Source: Taxillus chinensis (lineage: Eukaryota; Streptophyta; Magnoliopsida; Santalales; Loranthaceae). From it: a stretch of 64,000 nt of DNA. Position 1 is the stretch's first letter. Each line of letters opens with the position of its first letter. Location: assembly GCA_023512835.1 (NCBI GenBank), contig CM042091.1:41678107-41742106 (forward strand). The letters are read 5' to 3'. Both the position numbers and the translations under genes were made by a program. This document shows positions 47,383 through 59,388 of the stretch, in pieces. The notes beneath the pieces were generated by a model. The model saw only the letters and a list, made by a program, of their open reading frames with translations, was not told where the DNA came from and did no database searches.

Positions 47383-49652
47383 TTAGATTCCCTGCATTAC
47401 ATTTAGAAATAAGAATATATTAAAATAAGATAAAACATAATCACCAAGGTAAATATTATATAATAAAATAATAAATACAAACTTTTGTTTTTTTGTTTCT
47501 GGACAATTTCGAATGTCATGACCCCGAACATGTTTCAAACAAAATTTACATAGCCTTAAAGGTTTCTGAATAGCTTTTTTCTTGCATCCCTTAAGTCGCC
47601 TCCCGCTTCCTTTAGTTTTTGCAATATCAAGTGGATGAACACTAATATTTTGAGGCAACTTTTTCTTCACATTCTCACTTGTTTCATCATCATAAAGAAT
47701 TGTTGCCTCAATAGCTTTTCGAGTATCAGACATCGCCTTGCGAACTTTCAAACACATATCATGTGATTTTTTTGCCATACTGACAAGAAAGTGATAATCA
47801 TTTGCAATTTTGATCATGTCTAAGTTTTGTGCTTTTCCATAACTTCCTCCAAGTTCAACACCAAACTCATCACATACGGTATCAGTTGCTGCAGATATGG
47901 TCCATCTCTTTAAAATATAATGAGGTGATAGAATATCAATAAATTCATTCCTTAATACCACTAAAATGTGCTTACAAGGAATGTCTTGAGTTTCAAAATG
48001 TTTGCACTCACAATTTGCAAATTTCCTACTAATGTTAAATACAACTTTGAATGAGGCATTTTGTGTACCAAATTTCCTCACCATATATGTATGATAAGTT
48101 TCATCCATATGTTGAATTGCAGTAGCAAACTTTAAACTAAAATGCAATTGTTCTTAAAATACTTTGAACATGGGTCTTGTGTAAATTTTTACCAATTGAG
48201 CTTCAACTAGAAGGTTAGTTTGAAGTATTGGTAAAGTGTGAAGATCATTATGCTCAGCTGCCAATTTATTGTGCCTTTGCTTCTCTATAGCTTTATCAAT
48301 CCTTCCCATGAATTGAAACAAAGTGTTCTTATGACTTACAAAGTGATCAATGAAAGAATTCATACTTTCTGATCGTTGAGTGGTTCGAATACCTATCGTG
48401 AACACATTCTGATCTTTTGCATATGCTGGAATCCATTTTTCTCGTATATCATAAATAGATGAAAGTCATTGATTATCCTATAGGTTATTCTTTAACAAAA
48501 TCTCTTCCCATTTGCTTTCAAATTCAGCAGATGTAATTGATTTCCATATATTTCGATGAAATGGAATAGTAAAATCGCCCCTTTAGACAACTCTTGCACT
48601 AAGTTTATCGCTTAACTTTTTCAAGATGTGCCACATACAAAATTTATGGTTGCTTTATGGGAATAGATATTGCTATAGACATGGCAGGATCTTGATCAGT
48701 GATTATCATATGTGGTGATTTAGAACACATAGCCCGATGCCATGATTGAAATATCCAAATAAAGGATGTTGTCTCATCTTTCAGGAAGCCTGCCCCAAAA
48801 TGAATTGTTTGCCCATAATGATTTATACCCGTGAATGGTGCAAAAACCAGAGTACTGATTAGTATTATAAGTAGTGTCAAATACTAATACATCACCGAAA
48901 TATTGGAATGCCTGCCTTGCAAGTCCATCAACCCAAAATACATGTGTTAACTTATTATCATCATCAACCAGATACTCGTAAAAAATGCTGGATTTAATTT
49001 CTTCTTGTCTTCAAAATACTCAATCATGAGCTGAGCATCATGAAATCTCATTTCATTTTTTTTCCTGTTGCAATGCATTTGTAATATCTCTTTTAGTACA
49101 TCCAATGTCACTGTAATCGTCATGTTCTATTTCAAAAATTGACATTAGTTGTGAAGTATGCATATTTGCCTCCTGAAATGACCCATCAAGTTCCTATGCA
49201 TATCTTTTAACTTCTCTATTGTTACTTAAAAATTATCTCTTTTTTGGGGTTACACATAAATGACTATGCACTTCTTCAAATTTAGTCACAACCCACTGGC
49301 CATCATTATGTCTTTGTAAGCTAAATTTTACTGGACAATCTTATTTCATTGAAGCTCTTTTCCTTTGATTCCTATCAAACATTCCATGTTTCTTTTCTTT
49401 TGGTTGTCCTTGTTTTGAGTATACAAATACTTGATAGTTCTTCTCTTTCGTTCCTTTTATGCATATTGAGCTGTACTTTCGCACTGTGAACCCTTTTCTT
49501 TTTGCATATTTCTTATAAAAATCTTCACTATCTTCAAGTTCTTTGAAACACATTCCAATTTTGGGAGTGGTACTTTCATTCAATGATGCATTATTTCGGT
49601 TTGGAGTAGAACATTCACCGAGTTCCATTTGAGGAGATGGTAGAGTATCCAT
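47383..49652 (-). pseudogene. FAR1/FHY3-type (MULE-derived) gene relic
   Basis: The parts appear in the family's order on the minus strand. The FAR1 DNA-binding domain (49652-49240) has FKELEDSEDFYKKYAKRKGF and, after an in-frame TAA, HNDGQWVVTKFEEVHSHLC. The MULE transposase-like core (48880-48644) has FIWIFQSWHRAMCSKSPHM and ITDQDPAM. A middle region (48405-48154) has RTTQRSESMNSFIDHFVSHK. The SWIM zinc finger (about 48025-47970) has CECKHFETQDIPCKHIL. A CCHC-like tail has CKFCLKHVRGHDIRNCP. Pieces lie in three frames with several stops, so it is not functional. It could be a decayed FAR1-related host transcription factor or a decayed Mutator-like transposase; no terminal inverted repeats were identified. 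Confidence 0.85.
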
Positions 49653-50439
49653 AAATAATCAACCAAATAATTGCAATAATCTAGCATAAACAAATATATT
49701 CATTTCAAATAATCAAACAACTCATAAATAATCACATTTACAATTAAAAATAATATGACTTTTCAATAATCAATAGTTCAATAATATGACTTATTAATAA
49801 AATTATAACAATATTATAAAATTTGTGACTTTTTTTCATGCGCATAAAAGCATTTGTAAACTGAGTTTTTTTCTAATTATTTTATAGAAATTAAAATTAA
49901 TATATTTTTTGGAAATTATGCTTTCAAGACTTGGTTGATCTACCTCATTTTGCAATTATTCTATTTTTTTAATTGAATATCACTGACATTAGCATTGTAT
50001 TTAATAGGACTATTGCAAAAGAATCTAGATTTGAGATTTAATTTTCACTCCCACCATGCTTTTTAGTTCATGAAATAGATGAAAATTTGATGAGATGGTT
50101 TTACTGCATGATCTGCTTAAGGCTAGAGATTATATTTTAAATGGATGAGATTCACTGCATTATATTTTAAGGAACCCATTTTACTTGGCAGCTGGAACAG
50201 AAATTAGGGATATGAGGCACCTCATATTAAGATTTCATCCGTAGCATGCATTTGCCTATGCAATTAAGGTATTTCTTGAACTTAATTCATCCTTCACGAT
50301 TTTTAAAAACTGAAGTAAACATGGTTTAATTGATATTTGGTCTATGTAATGTAAAATGTTCAGCTAGCACCTCTCTGTAGATGAATGTACGTGGATTACT
50401 ATATCCCTTAATTATATATTTTTAATGTATGGACTGCAG
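49653..50439. other. Spacer with one copy of a 180-bp direct repeat
   Basis: Positions about 49850-50032 recur in the same orientation at 56087-56263 (shared words TTTTATAGAAATTAAA, GGAAATTATGCTTTCAA, GAATATCACTGACATTAGCA). The stretch 50033-50439 leads to the splice acceptor of the next exon. Confidence 0.7.
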
Positions 50440-50567
50440 TCAGGTCGATCCCATTGTGGCATTATTTTTCAGGGGGGCAGTGGGTGTCATTTCTGCCTTG
50501 ATGTTGATTGAGGCTAACAATCTTGTGCAGCAGGAAAAGAAAAGGTGCAAGTATTGTTGTGGAATTG
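50440..50567 (+). pseudogene. Single exon of an ORANGE-like (DnaJ-type zinc finger) gene
   Basis: A 128-bp exon bounded by an acceptor (CTGCAG/TC) and a donor (ATTG/GTATGT). It encodes QVDPIVALFFRGAVGVISAL followed by MLIEANNLVQQEKKRCKYCC-GIG. A membrane-type segment runs into EANN-x-QQEKKRCKYC and one C-x2-C-x-G-x-G element, as in plastid ORANGE and ORANGE-like proteins. A retroelement starts 16 bp after the donor. A possible remnant of the next exon is read near 56024-56045, without a good acceptor. No other exons are visible, so this is a gene fragment. Confidence 0.68.
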
Positions 50568-53287
50568 GTATGTCTAATTTTCCTGTCACGCCCCCAAATT
50601 CTGAAACCCACAGAACCATTAACCATCAGTGTTGTTAAGGTAACATTTGGTTCACTAACCAATAACCCCTTATAATTAATCCACCAAATTACCATCATAA
50701 ACGGATCATTAATGAAATAACACCATACAAACAACACCCTAACCGACCACATATGATCTTAAAATTATTCAAACTGGTGCCATCACCACCAAAACTAACT
50801 AATCTAATAGCACTCAAAACAATAAGAACACTAGAACCCCAAAATCAATCAAAGCATTATCAGCTTAAATAAATATGATAGACACACCTCCAAGATTAAA
50901 CATTGCATAACCAAGGTCCAACATCCTACTCTCAATTAACTAATAGCCCGCAACAAGTGCAACTAGGAAACATTGCCTCACAAATCATAATCACATATTA
51001 TAAACAATATATCAAACATATAACAATCATAAACAGAGCACAAAACAAAACAACATCAACATATCAACAATTATGCGAATATCTACTCTCATGCACGAAG
51101 GAAGGTCACACCCAAGTAGGCTCCACCAAACAGGGTAAGACGCCACTGAATCACAGCCAAGTCCCCTTACAAAGAGGGCTTCATAACCAAACAACAAGCT
51201 CGACTACCACAACAACATGTCACAATGACCTCACCAAGGGAAAGCTCACCACGCTAGTCCCACCATAAATCATTCACCCGTTCCACATCATCATGCTTAC
51301 CACTAACCAATCAAGCCAAATGATCAATAAATGAGGTCCATCCTAGTTCCACCACGTGTCACCACACGAAATAATAATGTATGTAACTAACAACAAATCA
51401 ATCAAAGTGAAGCAAGGCAACAATAAGAAATACTATCATGGTCACACACAGGCATATATACACAACATGATACACATCTCAATCACAGCCTCAGCCACAC
51501 GGGTTCCACTGCCATACAGGCTACCATAACCACAACCACACTTTCAAGCACAACACAATAATATGCGTTCACATTACATCAAATAACACATGTAGTCGTA
51601 TTACACAACTATACCAAAAAACAAGGCGAAAGCCCACAACATGTCATTTGCACACCATACCACACGCATAATATCCAAACAATCATACAGTGTATTAATT
51701 CACCTTGACATTAGTCGACATGAATCACAATAATTTTTAACACAAGGTCGGTCATCATTATTTAGTTGTTTATTTATTTATCATTGTTACTAGTGTGGTA
51801 AGTATATTGTTTTTATTAGTTTTATTGTATTTTACTCTTACCATTCCTATCAATAACTAGTTACACCCATTGGCAAGATCCACCACGAGCCAACATGATA
51901 AAGACCACTCTAGCCAGAATCTAGTAAGAGGAAGATTTGTAGGGAATAGTTCCATAGCCTTTCTTTTTCAATTAATTCAAGACATGCTTTACAATGAAAA
52001 TGATATGGTTATATATAGCCTTACAAATATTCACCCCACTAACTCATGACTCCCATAAACTACCTATAACAACCATTACATAAAATAACTACCCATTATT
52101 CCACTACAATAAATAACTACCCACTACATGAAATAACTACCCATTAATTACACATTATTCCACTACTAGAAATGACTACTTACTACATAAATTAATTACC
52201 CATTAACTATTTATTAATTTATGAAAATTAAATTAAATCTCTGAAAGGGGTGGAACCGTATCACAACACCACACAAGGTGCATGCAACCAACAACGAGCA
52301 ACGGCTCAAAAACAAGTAGGCCAACAACCTATCAATATTTACTAGAGAAATTAATGCAATTATGAAATTGCAATCAACCAAAATCCATATCGCATCTCAC
52401 TAACTAGTAGAATATAACTTAGTCAACATAATATTCATAGCAGCAATGAACCAACCAATACTATACAACAAGGTCACTTCAACAACATAGCATACAATTA
52501 ACCACATCAGTCAACATGCTTTTTTTATCGTATTATTAAATTCATTGTATAATTGTACTCTCAAATATTCTACCCTATCAGTTACCATTACTTTCCTTTC
52601 GGCCTTACTTTTGTTAAAGTTCTTTTGTTGGACTCTCTTGTCCCCTTGTTTAATTTTACTTTTTTTTTGTTTTATTTGTTAATTAAAGAAAGAAAATAAA
52701 TAAATAAATAAGAAGTAAATTAATTTAAAAACAATTAAGTCACAACAGTCATCCATGGAACATCACCCAACTCCCTCACATATACACATCCACCAATCAT
52801 GCAAAATCAAGCACATTTGCCCTATTACGTTAACTGGCTACCAAAGCCCTCAAACAATTGGTAGGGTTCATATTTCCCCTACCACGACATCATAATATTA
52901 GCAAGTGTTTTCCTATAAAGAAAATATTCTAACACTTAGTACCTTGCCAGGCCTAGATCAGCTCAAAACAGTACAAGTCAGTCCAAAGCAAAGTGAGTCA
53001 TTAACAAGCAACTACGCAAATCATTCCAAACAATTTCAAGAAATTTCACAGCTATAAAGTCAAACATCATCAGAGTATCAAGCGTAACCAATTCTAGTGC
53101 CCTAAATGCACAAGCAATGTCATGTCATGTATGCACCCATCCCAATGCATCCTAAGATGATCTGACTGACACTAAGGTAACCAAGGACACCATTAAGGAC
53201 CGCGTTAATCAGGCGCCCTCCCTAATGTCTCCCAAGCCCCAAAGTTTCAATCAATCACCCTACTATGCGAGGTCCACTAAATCGACC

Positions 53288-53299
53288 GCTCTGATACCA
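53288..53299 (-). other. Primer binding site of the pol-less LTR element
   Basis: Minus strand TGGTATCAGAGC, 3 bp inside the LTR; initiator tRNA-Met type. Confidence 0.85.
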
Positions 53300-53302
53300 A
53301 CT

Positions 53303-55682
53303 TGTCACGCCCCAAATTTCTAAAACCCACAGAACCAGGAACGCGACTTCCCCACGCCCACTCCAGGGGTCGAGGGGTTGGAGACTGACTCATTCATATA
53401 CAATACCACAACGGGGGTAGCATTGTACTTACCAATGACCCAAATACAACATGCAGTCAACCAATAATTATATCAGTGCAATCAATATTACTGAATTCAG
53501 TCAACACCCATAAACATGAAGTAATAGGGTCCAGCTATCCAAGTTAATACAACTGTCACGGACCCGAGTCCGGAAAGAAAATAAATAAAATAATAAGGTC
53601 TACGAATATCCTACATAAAGATGTCCCGCCCAGCTCCGTTGTGGCTCCAACAGCTACTCCCTACAACCTGTAGGAAAATAAAAATAAAGTAGGGTGAGCA
53701 CGAGTGCCCAGTAGGTAATCTTCATCCCCTCACCATCCTATAATATGAAATCCTAAGTCTACATGATTGGTGTATGCTTGTGCCAGTGTAGTGTCATATT
53801 CTAACACAGTAAGCTTACATTAAATCACAAAATATAACATCAAACACAATACATTTTACACCGAATGATCCAACCATCCACGGGGTTCTCGCCACCAACT
53901 CCAAAGATCCCAGTCACTACCAGATAGCCATATGTGGGACCTGCGGTGTCCCTAATGACAACCTGCCACATAAGGGACCTAGGTTAACCAGCCACATAGG
54001 GGACCCGCGGCCTCTTGCCAGCCCTATGTGGGACCCACGGCTAACCCCAATCAACTCCACCACCAATTTCACATATAATCAATAAATAAAATATTCGACA
54101 GTCGAAATTCAATACAACAACCTTACAAAATATTTAATTCATCAATCTAGCACTAACCACAAATTATATATAAATATAAAAAATATTCATCAAATATCCA
54201 ATACCGTAAATATCAATTAAGTAATATTAAACTACAAGTAACATTTAAATGCCACTTTAATAATATTGAACTACAAACAATATTTATATGATTAAACCAT
54301 ACTACCAAGCCCAAATAATATTTAACTCACTAAACAGTGTCAAGCCAAACAATTAATATCTTAAATGTCAATTAAATAATGTTAAACCATAAATAATGTT
54401 TTAGTATCGATTTATTGATATTAAACTACAAACAATATCTATATTTAACTACAATCTCAAGTCTAGACAATATTTATTTAGTCAAATTAACCAACCAAGT
54501 CCAGCTAATATCTATAGTATTAAATTAACTGTCAAGCTCAAATATTAATTATTTAATTAAACTAACTAAAATAAGCCTATCCAATATTTAAATTGTGAAG
54601 AAGCAATATTAGGCCCAAATAATATTTTGATTGGTGGACTAACAAAATTAATTCCAATCCATACCTATTTTGTGGACTATTAAGATATAACACTATCGAC
54701 AATAAAAGGAAGACCCATTAAGGCAAATAGAGACAGGGCCGACGCGAAAGGACCGGCCCAAACACTGCTAGCTCGCTAGGGCTGGCGCTGTGTCACAGTA
54801 ATGTGGGGGTGGCAAGTTGCCGCCGCCCCCTGCGCACAGCGCCCTTGCGCGCAGCACCCCAACGTGCAGCCCTCTAGCACGCGACCCTCCAACGCGCGGC
54901 CCTCCAGCGCACAGCCCTCCAGCGCACAGCACCCCAGTGCGCATCCCTCCAGCTCGCAATCCTCCAGCGCGCATTGCCCTTGCGCGGAAGGACCAGGTCA
55001 ACTGGCCTTTACGATTTCCACCATGCCGCATGCTAGACCACACACGCCACTTCTGCACTAGCCTAACTCCTCCGGACTGGCATGCCTCTGACGCATGTAA
55101 ATCGCCGCACGCAAAGAAGGACCATGTAACTGCGCGGACGAGGACCAAACCTGATGGCCGGGTTCACCATTTAAACAAAATATTAATTTGTTAACAAGCT
55201 ACACGACGTATGTACACCTTGCCGCACGCCAAAGCTCCACTCGCCTCTTCCACACGCAGGAGAGCAGGCTAACACACCTCTGACGCACGCAACCATCAGG
55301 AAGGAACTAGGCCGCATGGCCTGGTTATACCCAAAGAATACGTTAATAATGGATTGCATAATAAATCAGAATGGTCAAGGAATTATCATAGAGCAAGCCA
55401 CGATCTACACACGGGTGATCGACTACGAAGAAAAAGAACGAGATGGAAGATACGATTCAAGGTTATCTCTAACAGTTTGCAATCATGAATTAGCACAACA
55501 AAGAGTCTAGGAATCACCTACCTGGATCTCGACTCGAGGAATCGAAGAACGTGTCTGTTTCAAACCTTGTGTTCCCTCACCAGACTATGCAAATCACACA
55601 ATAGATCGAACGTAGGGTTTTACCCCACGCCTCTCCTTTTATACTCTCCTATTATTGGATTAATAATAATAAGATTAACATT

Positions 55683-55715
<33 letters not shown>

Positions 55716-55959
55716 CTCAATCCCTTAATTAATATTAGTAATAATAGTAACAACAATATAATAATAATAATAATAATAACCTTAAAAATTCTAACAATAA
55801 TATACTTAAAATACTAAAATGTCCTCGCGGGACCCCAGACTCTAAATTAAGTTCACCTACAGCCAAAACGCTTACGTCGACAATCACATCACCCTTTTAA
55901 ATATTATCATCCTCAATAATAAATCAACTTACAATGTCACTCAAATATGAGTCCTTACA
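53303..55959 (-). repeat. 5' LTR of the pol-less element
   Basis: Begins TGTCACGCCCCAAATTTC and ends GTCCTTACA. It includes repeated 'CACATA(A/G)GGGACC' words (53930-54040), a GC-rich minisatellite (54835-54985) and an (AAT)n tract (55685-55780). Confidence 0.8.
54835..54985 (+). repeat. 15-bp GC-rich minisatellite
   Basis: About ten degenerate copies of CCCTCCAGCGCACAG. It stands out as very GC-rich inside an AT-rich LTR. The ORFs on both strands (54768-55194) are repeat products. Confidence 0.88.
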
Positions 55960-56086
55960 TTTCTGGTCAATGTAATTTCACTCTATTTAATACTGGCACT
56001 ACACTAACATGTTTGCCTTGGTTATTTTAGTTGTGTCCTGCTAAAACTCTAAGCTTTTGAGATACACACAAACTCTTAGCATTTGT

Positions 56087-56263
56087 AAATTATATTTTTT
56101 TCTAATTGTTTTATAGAAATTAAATTAATGGATTTTTTGGAAATTATGCTTTCAATACTTGATTGACCTATCTCATTGTGCAATTACTCTATTTTTTAAT
56201 TGAATATCACTGACATTAGCATTGTGTTCAATAGGGCTGTTGCAAAAGAATCTAAACCAGTAT
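56087..56263 (+). repeat. Second copy of the 180-bp direct repeat
   Basis: Matches 49850-50032 in the same orientation. The pair brackets the ORANGE-like fragment and the pol-less LTR element. Confidence 0.8.
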
Positions 56264-56329
56264 AAACTTACATCGAATATTCCTGCCCTAATTAAAACCC
56301 ATTTGCAAATCAAAAATTCGAAAAAGAGA

Positions 56330-56713
56330 AGAGAAGAAATGAAACGGATGAAGTATTATTTGAAGAACCTATGATTCACGACAGAAAGGTGATGAATCGT
56401 GAGAACGATCGATGTTGAAAAACCTATGATTAGCGGTGGGAAGGAGAGGCGATGGCAGGAGAAGAAGAGGTGATGGGAAAGGGGGTCGCTTCCAGTGCTG
56501 TAGGCGATGGTGTTGGAGAGGCGATGAGAAGATCGTTGGTGTTGAATAGCGACGACTGGTGACAGGGAGGAGAGGCTAGAAAAATAGGTTAGATATTGTA
56601 AAATTAGGGTTTTTTAATTAGAGCCATTGGATTCGATTAAATAAGATCCAAGGGATGATATTCATCTTGCATTTTTAATAAAATTGCACTTCTTTTCTTT
56701 TTATTAGTCCTAT
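56330..56713 (-). repeat. Dispersed repeat, inverted copy of 34757-35450
   Basis: Reverse-complement match to both flanks of the MITE at 34801-35143, but without a MITE. It ends at a TATATATA tract like its partner. No coding signal; rich in GGCGATGG words. Confidence 0.75.
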
Positions 56714-57188
56714 ATATATAATGAGTAATGGTACCTGCAGTCTCTAAAATGGAGACTACAATACAGTAATGGTATTTGGAATTCTTTTTTTTTTTATCAA
56801 AATGATGCTGGATTAAAAATTCATTCATCAAAACGATATCATTTTAATAAAAATACAAAGGGACTGTAATGCAGTCCGCATTTAAGGACCGCAAATAAAA
56901 ATTTTCATATATAATTATGCTAGGATAAAAACCCTACTGTCTCCATTCATTTTTATTATATGATGTTGAATTAATTTAAAAAATCAATAGCTTTGGCTTG
57001 ATTACAAAGAAAGAAAGAAAAAAGGTATATGCTCTCTGCTGATGCTCAGTCACCTCCCTTCTCTCTCTCCCTTGATGCGTATTCATCTACACTGTCTTTC
57101 TCTAGCCTCCACACGGATGCTCTCCCTCCCTCGACGCTTGCTCACCTCCATGTTATCTCTTTATGATCTCTTTCTATCACTGACACTA
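56714..57188. other. Spacer without recognisable genes
   Basis: AT-rich, with CT-rich sequence before the LTR fragment at 57189. Nothing coding seen. Confidence 0.5.
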
Positions 57189-58236
57189 TGTCACGCCCCG
57201 GATTTCTGACCTGCAGAAACCGATTAGTGAATCCCCATGCCCGCACCCGAAGGGACAAGGGATTGATCATAACATCGAGAAAGGGACCTTACCACGTGTC
57301 ACGACCCGAGCAGTGTGGTGCTGGCGGGATGTTTCTCAGTGGCACGATTCAGGAATGTATTCGTGCTACATAAAGGAGAGGGATTGGTTGAAAGCATAGA
57401 TGGTGCGCAGCAGAAGGTTCCAGGCAGTTCGTGAAGGAAAACGGATGGAACCCCTTCGGAGTTTAGACGTGCCGACCCGGTTAAATGTGGGGAGCACGCC
57501 GCTAGTCGAGGACTTGACGTTGAAGAAGGGATTTGGCCATCCTTACACAAACTGGTCGGGAATTGGAGCCGTTCTCCTGATGAGCCCAGTGGTAGGGCGA
57601 AACCAGTTTACGTGCGCTTCAACCCTCAAAGGCTAAACTTAGCGGACCGTAGATAGAGAAGCTAAGTGCCGCAATGGGTTGAGAAGCGTAGGAAATCAGA
57701 CATGCCGACCCGGTTGAATGTGGGGAGCACACCGCTAGTCGAGGACTTGATGTCATCCTTACACAAACTGGTCGGGAACTGGAGCCGTTCTCCTGATGAG
57801 CCCAGTGGTAGGGCGAAACCAATCTACGTGCGCTTCAACCCTCAAAGGCTAAACTTAGCGAACCGTGGATAGAGAAGCTAAGTGCCGTAATGGGTTGAGA
57901 GGCGTAGGAAATCGGACCCCGTGACACACGGGTGCTATCCCTAATGCGTACCACACATATAGCACATGAGTACAGAAATCTCATTTCAACCCATAGTATA
58001 AACACACATGCATACATGTTTTCCCCCCATGGGGTTACATTATAGTTTTTACAATCCAACAAAACAAACAAATACACACAAGGTCTTCACCTCTGGTGAA
58101 CCTCCTAGCTCTTGTAAGCACCTGAAACAAACAAAAACAAATACAACAGGAGGGGTGAGCAACCACAACTCATTAGGTATCATGTCTCCCCGACCCATCT
58201 CAACTCATAAACTAGTGTAGGCATGTGTCATAATCT
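57189..58236 (-). repeat. LTR fragment of the 19052-type family, carrying an insert
   Basis: Starts TGTCACGCCCCGGATTTCTG and, with the insert removed, follows 19052-19400 closely (for example CCGAAGGGACAAGGGATT, CTGGTGAACCTCCTAGCTC, GGAGGGGTGAGCAACCA). Similarity fades near 58236, so it is truncated. Confidence 0.78.
57297..57926. mobile_element. 630-bp insert with TGTCACG...CGTGACA ends and CACG target duplication
   Basis: The homologous site near 19155 has CACG once; here CACG flanks the insert on both sides (57293-57296, 57927-57930). The ends are perfect 7-bp inverted repeats of TG...CA type. The inside is two direct copies of a roughly 233-bp unit (from about 57466 and 57699, with GCCGACCCGGTT and CTCCTGATGAGCCCAGTGGT). 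A short solo LTR of a TRIM-like element is the most likely identity. The ORFs here are repeat products. Confidence 0.75.
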
Positions 58237-59148
58237 TTAGGTCTTTGAGATTCTTTCTTTCTTCTGTTGATTTGGTGAATTCTTCCTTGATTTTTGGATT
58301 CCTGTCAAAACATAGCAAAAATATCACAAAAACTACAAGAAATCCTCTTTTCCGAGTTAGGACATGAAAATGTGATATTGTAAGATATTGTAACTCTTTT
58401 GGACAATAAATGAAGTAAAAGTGTATGAGAATGTACCCAAAATGGCCCTAAAATGGGGTATAAATCCCCCCCATCAGCTACCTCTTGTTGCACTTCGTAA
58501 TTCCAAAAAATACACATAAAAAACCGGAATTTTTGCCCCATAAGGCACTTTCCAACCTCTAACTCTCAGGACTAGGACACAGGTCCTCACAATGTTACAT
58601 CCAGTTGACCTTGACCACCCACAAGGTCGATGCCGACCAATGTCAAAAATTATCTTGCATAGACCAAGTATGAAGGAATCACACTGGACACTGCAGAGGT
58701 CGATGTCGATCTTGCTTAGGCTAGATCGACCGCCACATTGATCCATGTCGATAATCATGTCATATCAACCAACTTAGTGAAGGAACTCTCAGGAAATTAT
58801 ACTGATCGATCTCAATTAACCACACGATTGATGTTGACCCAAGTCAAAATTTGTTTCACGTCGACCACATTCTTCACAAAACTCTCAGGAAATTGCAGTG
58901 GTCAACATTGACTTTACAAGGTGCAACATTGACCCATGTCAAAAATCCAGTTGCATTGACCATATTCAGAAGCCAACTTTCTATCCATTGCTCTAGTCAA
59001 CATTGACCTGACAGCTACCTTAGATCGAGCGGCATCGATCTTATAGCTCACACTGACAAAGTTCAACATATATATATAATTTATAAGGTCAATGTCGATC
59101 TTGTCCAAGCTAGCTCGACCCACATCGACCTAGCAACTCAGATCGACC
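58237..59148. other. Repeat-rich stretch with many TCGATG/TCGACC words
   Basis: From 58610 to 59140 variants of 'GGTCGATGTCGATCTTG' and 'GACCCATGTCAA' recur at irregular spacing. It may be part of a degraded LTR or leader of the element that holds the next ORF. No gene seen. Confidence 0.5.
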
Positions 59149-59388
59149 ATGCACATAGACCACTTATTTTACTTATCCTTTAAAGCATCCACTCATTCCT
59201 TCGATGCCATCATTCGTTGCAGCTTAAACCCTAAGCCCAGTTCGGCGATGTTGACTCTAAACCTTAGCTTTAAACAGTTGGATTTTTGTGCATTGATCAA
59301 GTGTGGGGTGGTCGAGGTGATACATCTTGCTCATCTGTCCTCGTTTTTCACTCTTATCATGGTTCATGCTGGCCACATATTGGATTGA

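Larger units (their letters stand above)
50584..55959 (-). mobile_element. LTR element lacking pol, inserted in the ORANGE-like intron
   Basis: Left end TGTCACGCCCCC and right end GAGTCCTTACA; flanks TTTCC (50579-50583) and TTTCT (55960-55964) match in 4 of 5. A 2657-bp LTR (53303-55959) has a PBS at its inner side. Only the first 35 bp or so of the left end match that LTR's start, so the 3' LTR is divergent or mostly deleted. No gag or pol motif is visible in 50620-53290, which is AT-rich. The 53100-53287 leader resembles the chromovirus leader at 42930-43092. Confidence 0.7.

Noticed and set aside
54768..55194. Overlapping Ala/Gly- or Pro-rich ORFs on both strands
   Set aside because: Explained by the 15-bp GC-rich tandem repeat.
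57188..57872. Overlapping small ORFs with repeated peptide segments
   Set aside because: They follow the duplicated 233-bp unit of the 630-bp insert on both strands.
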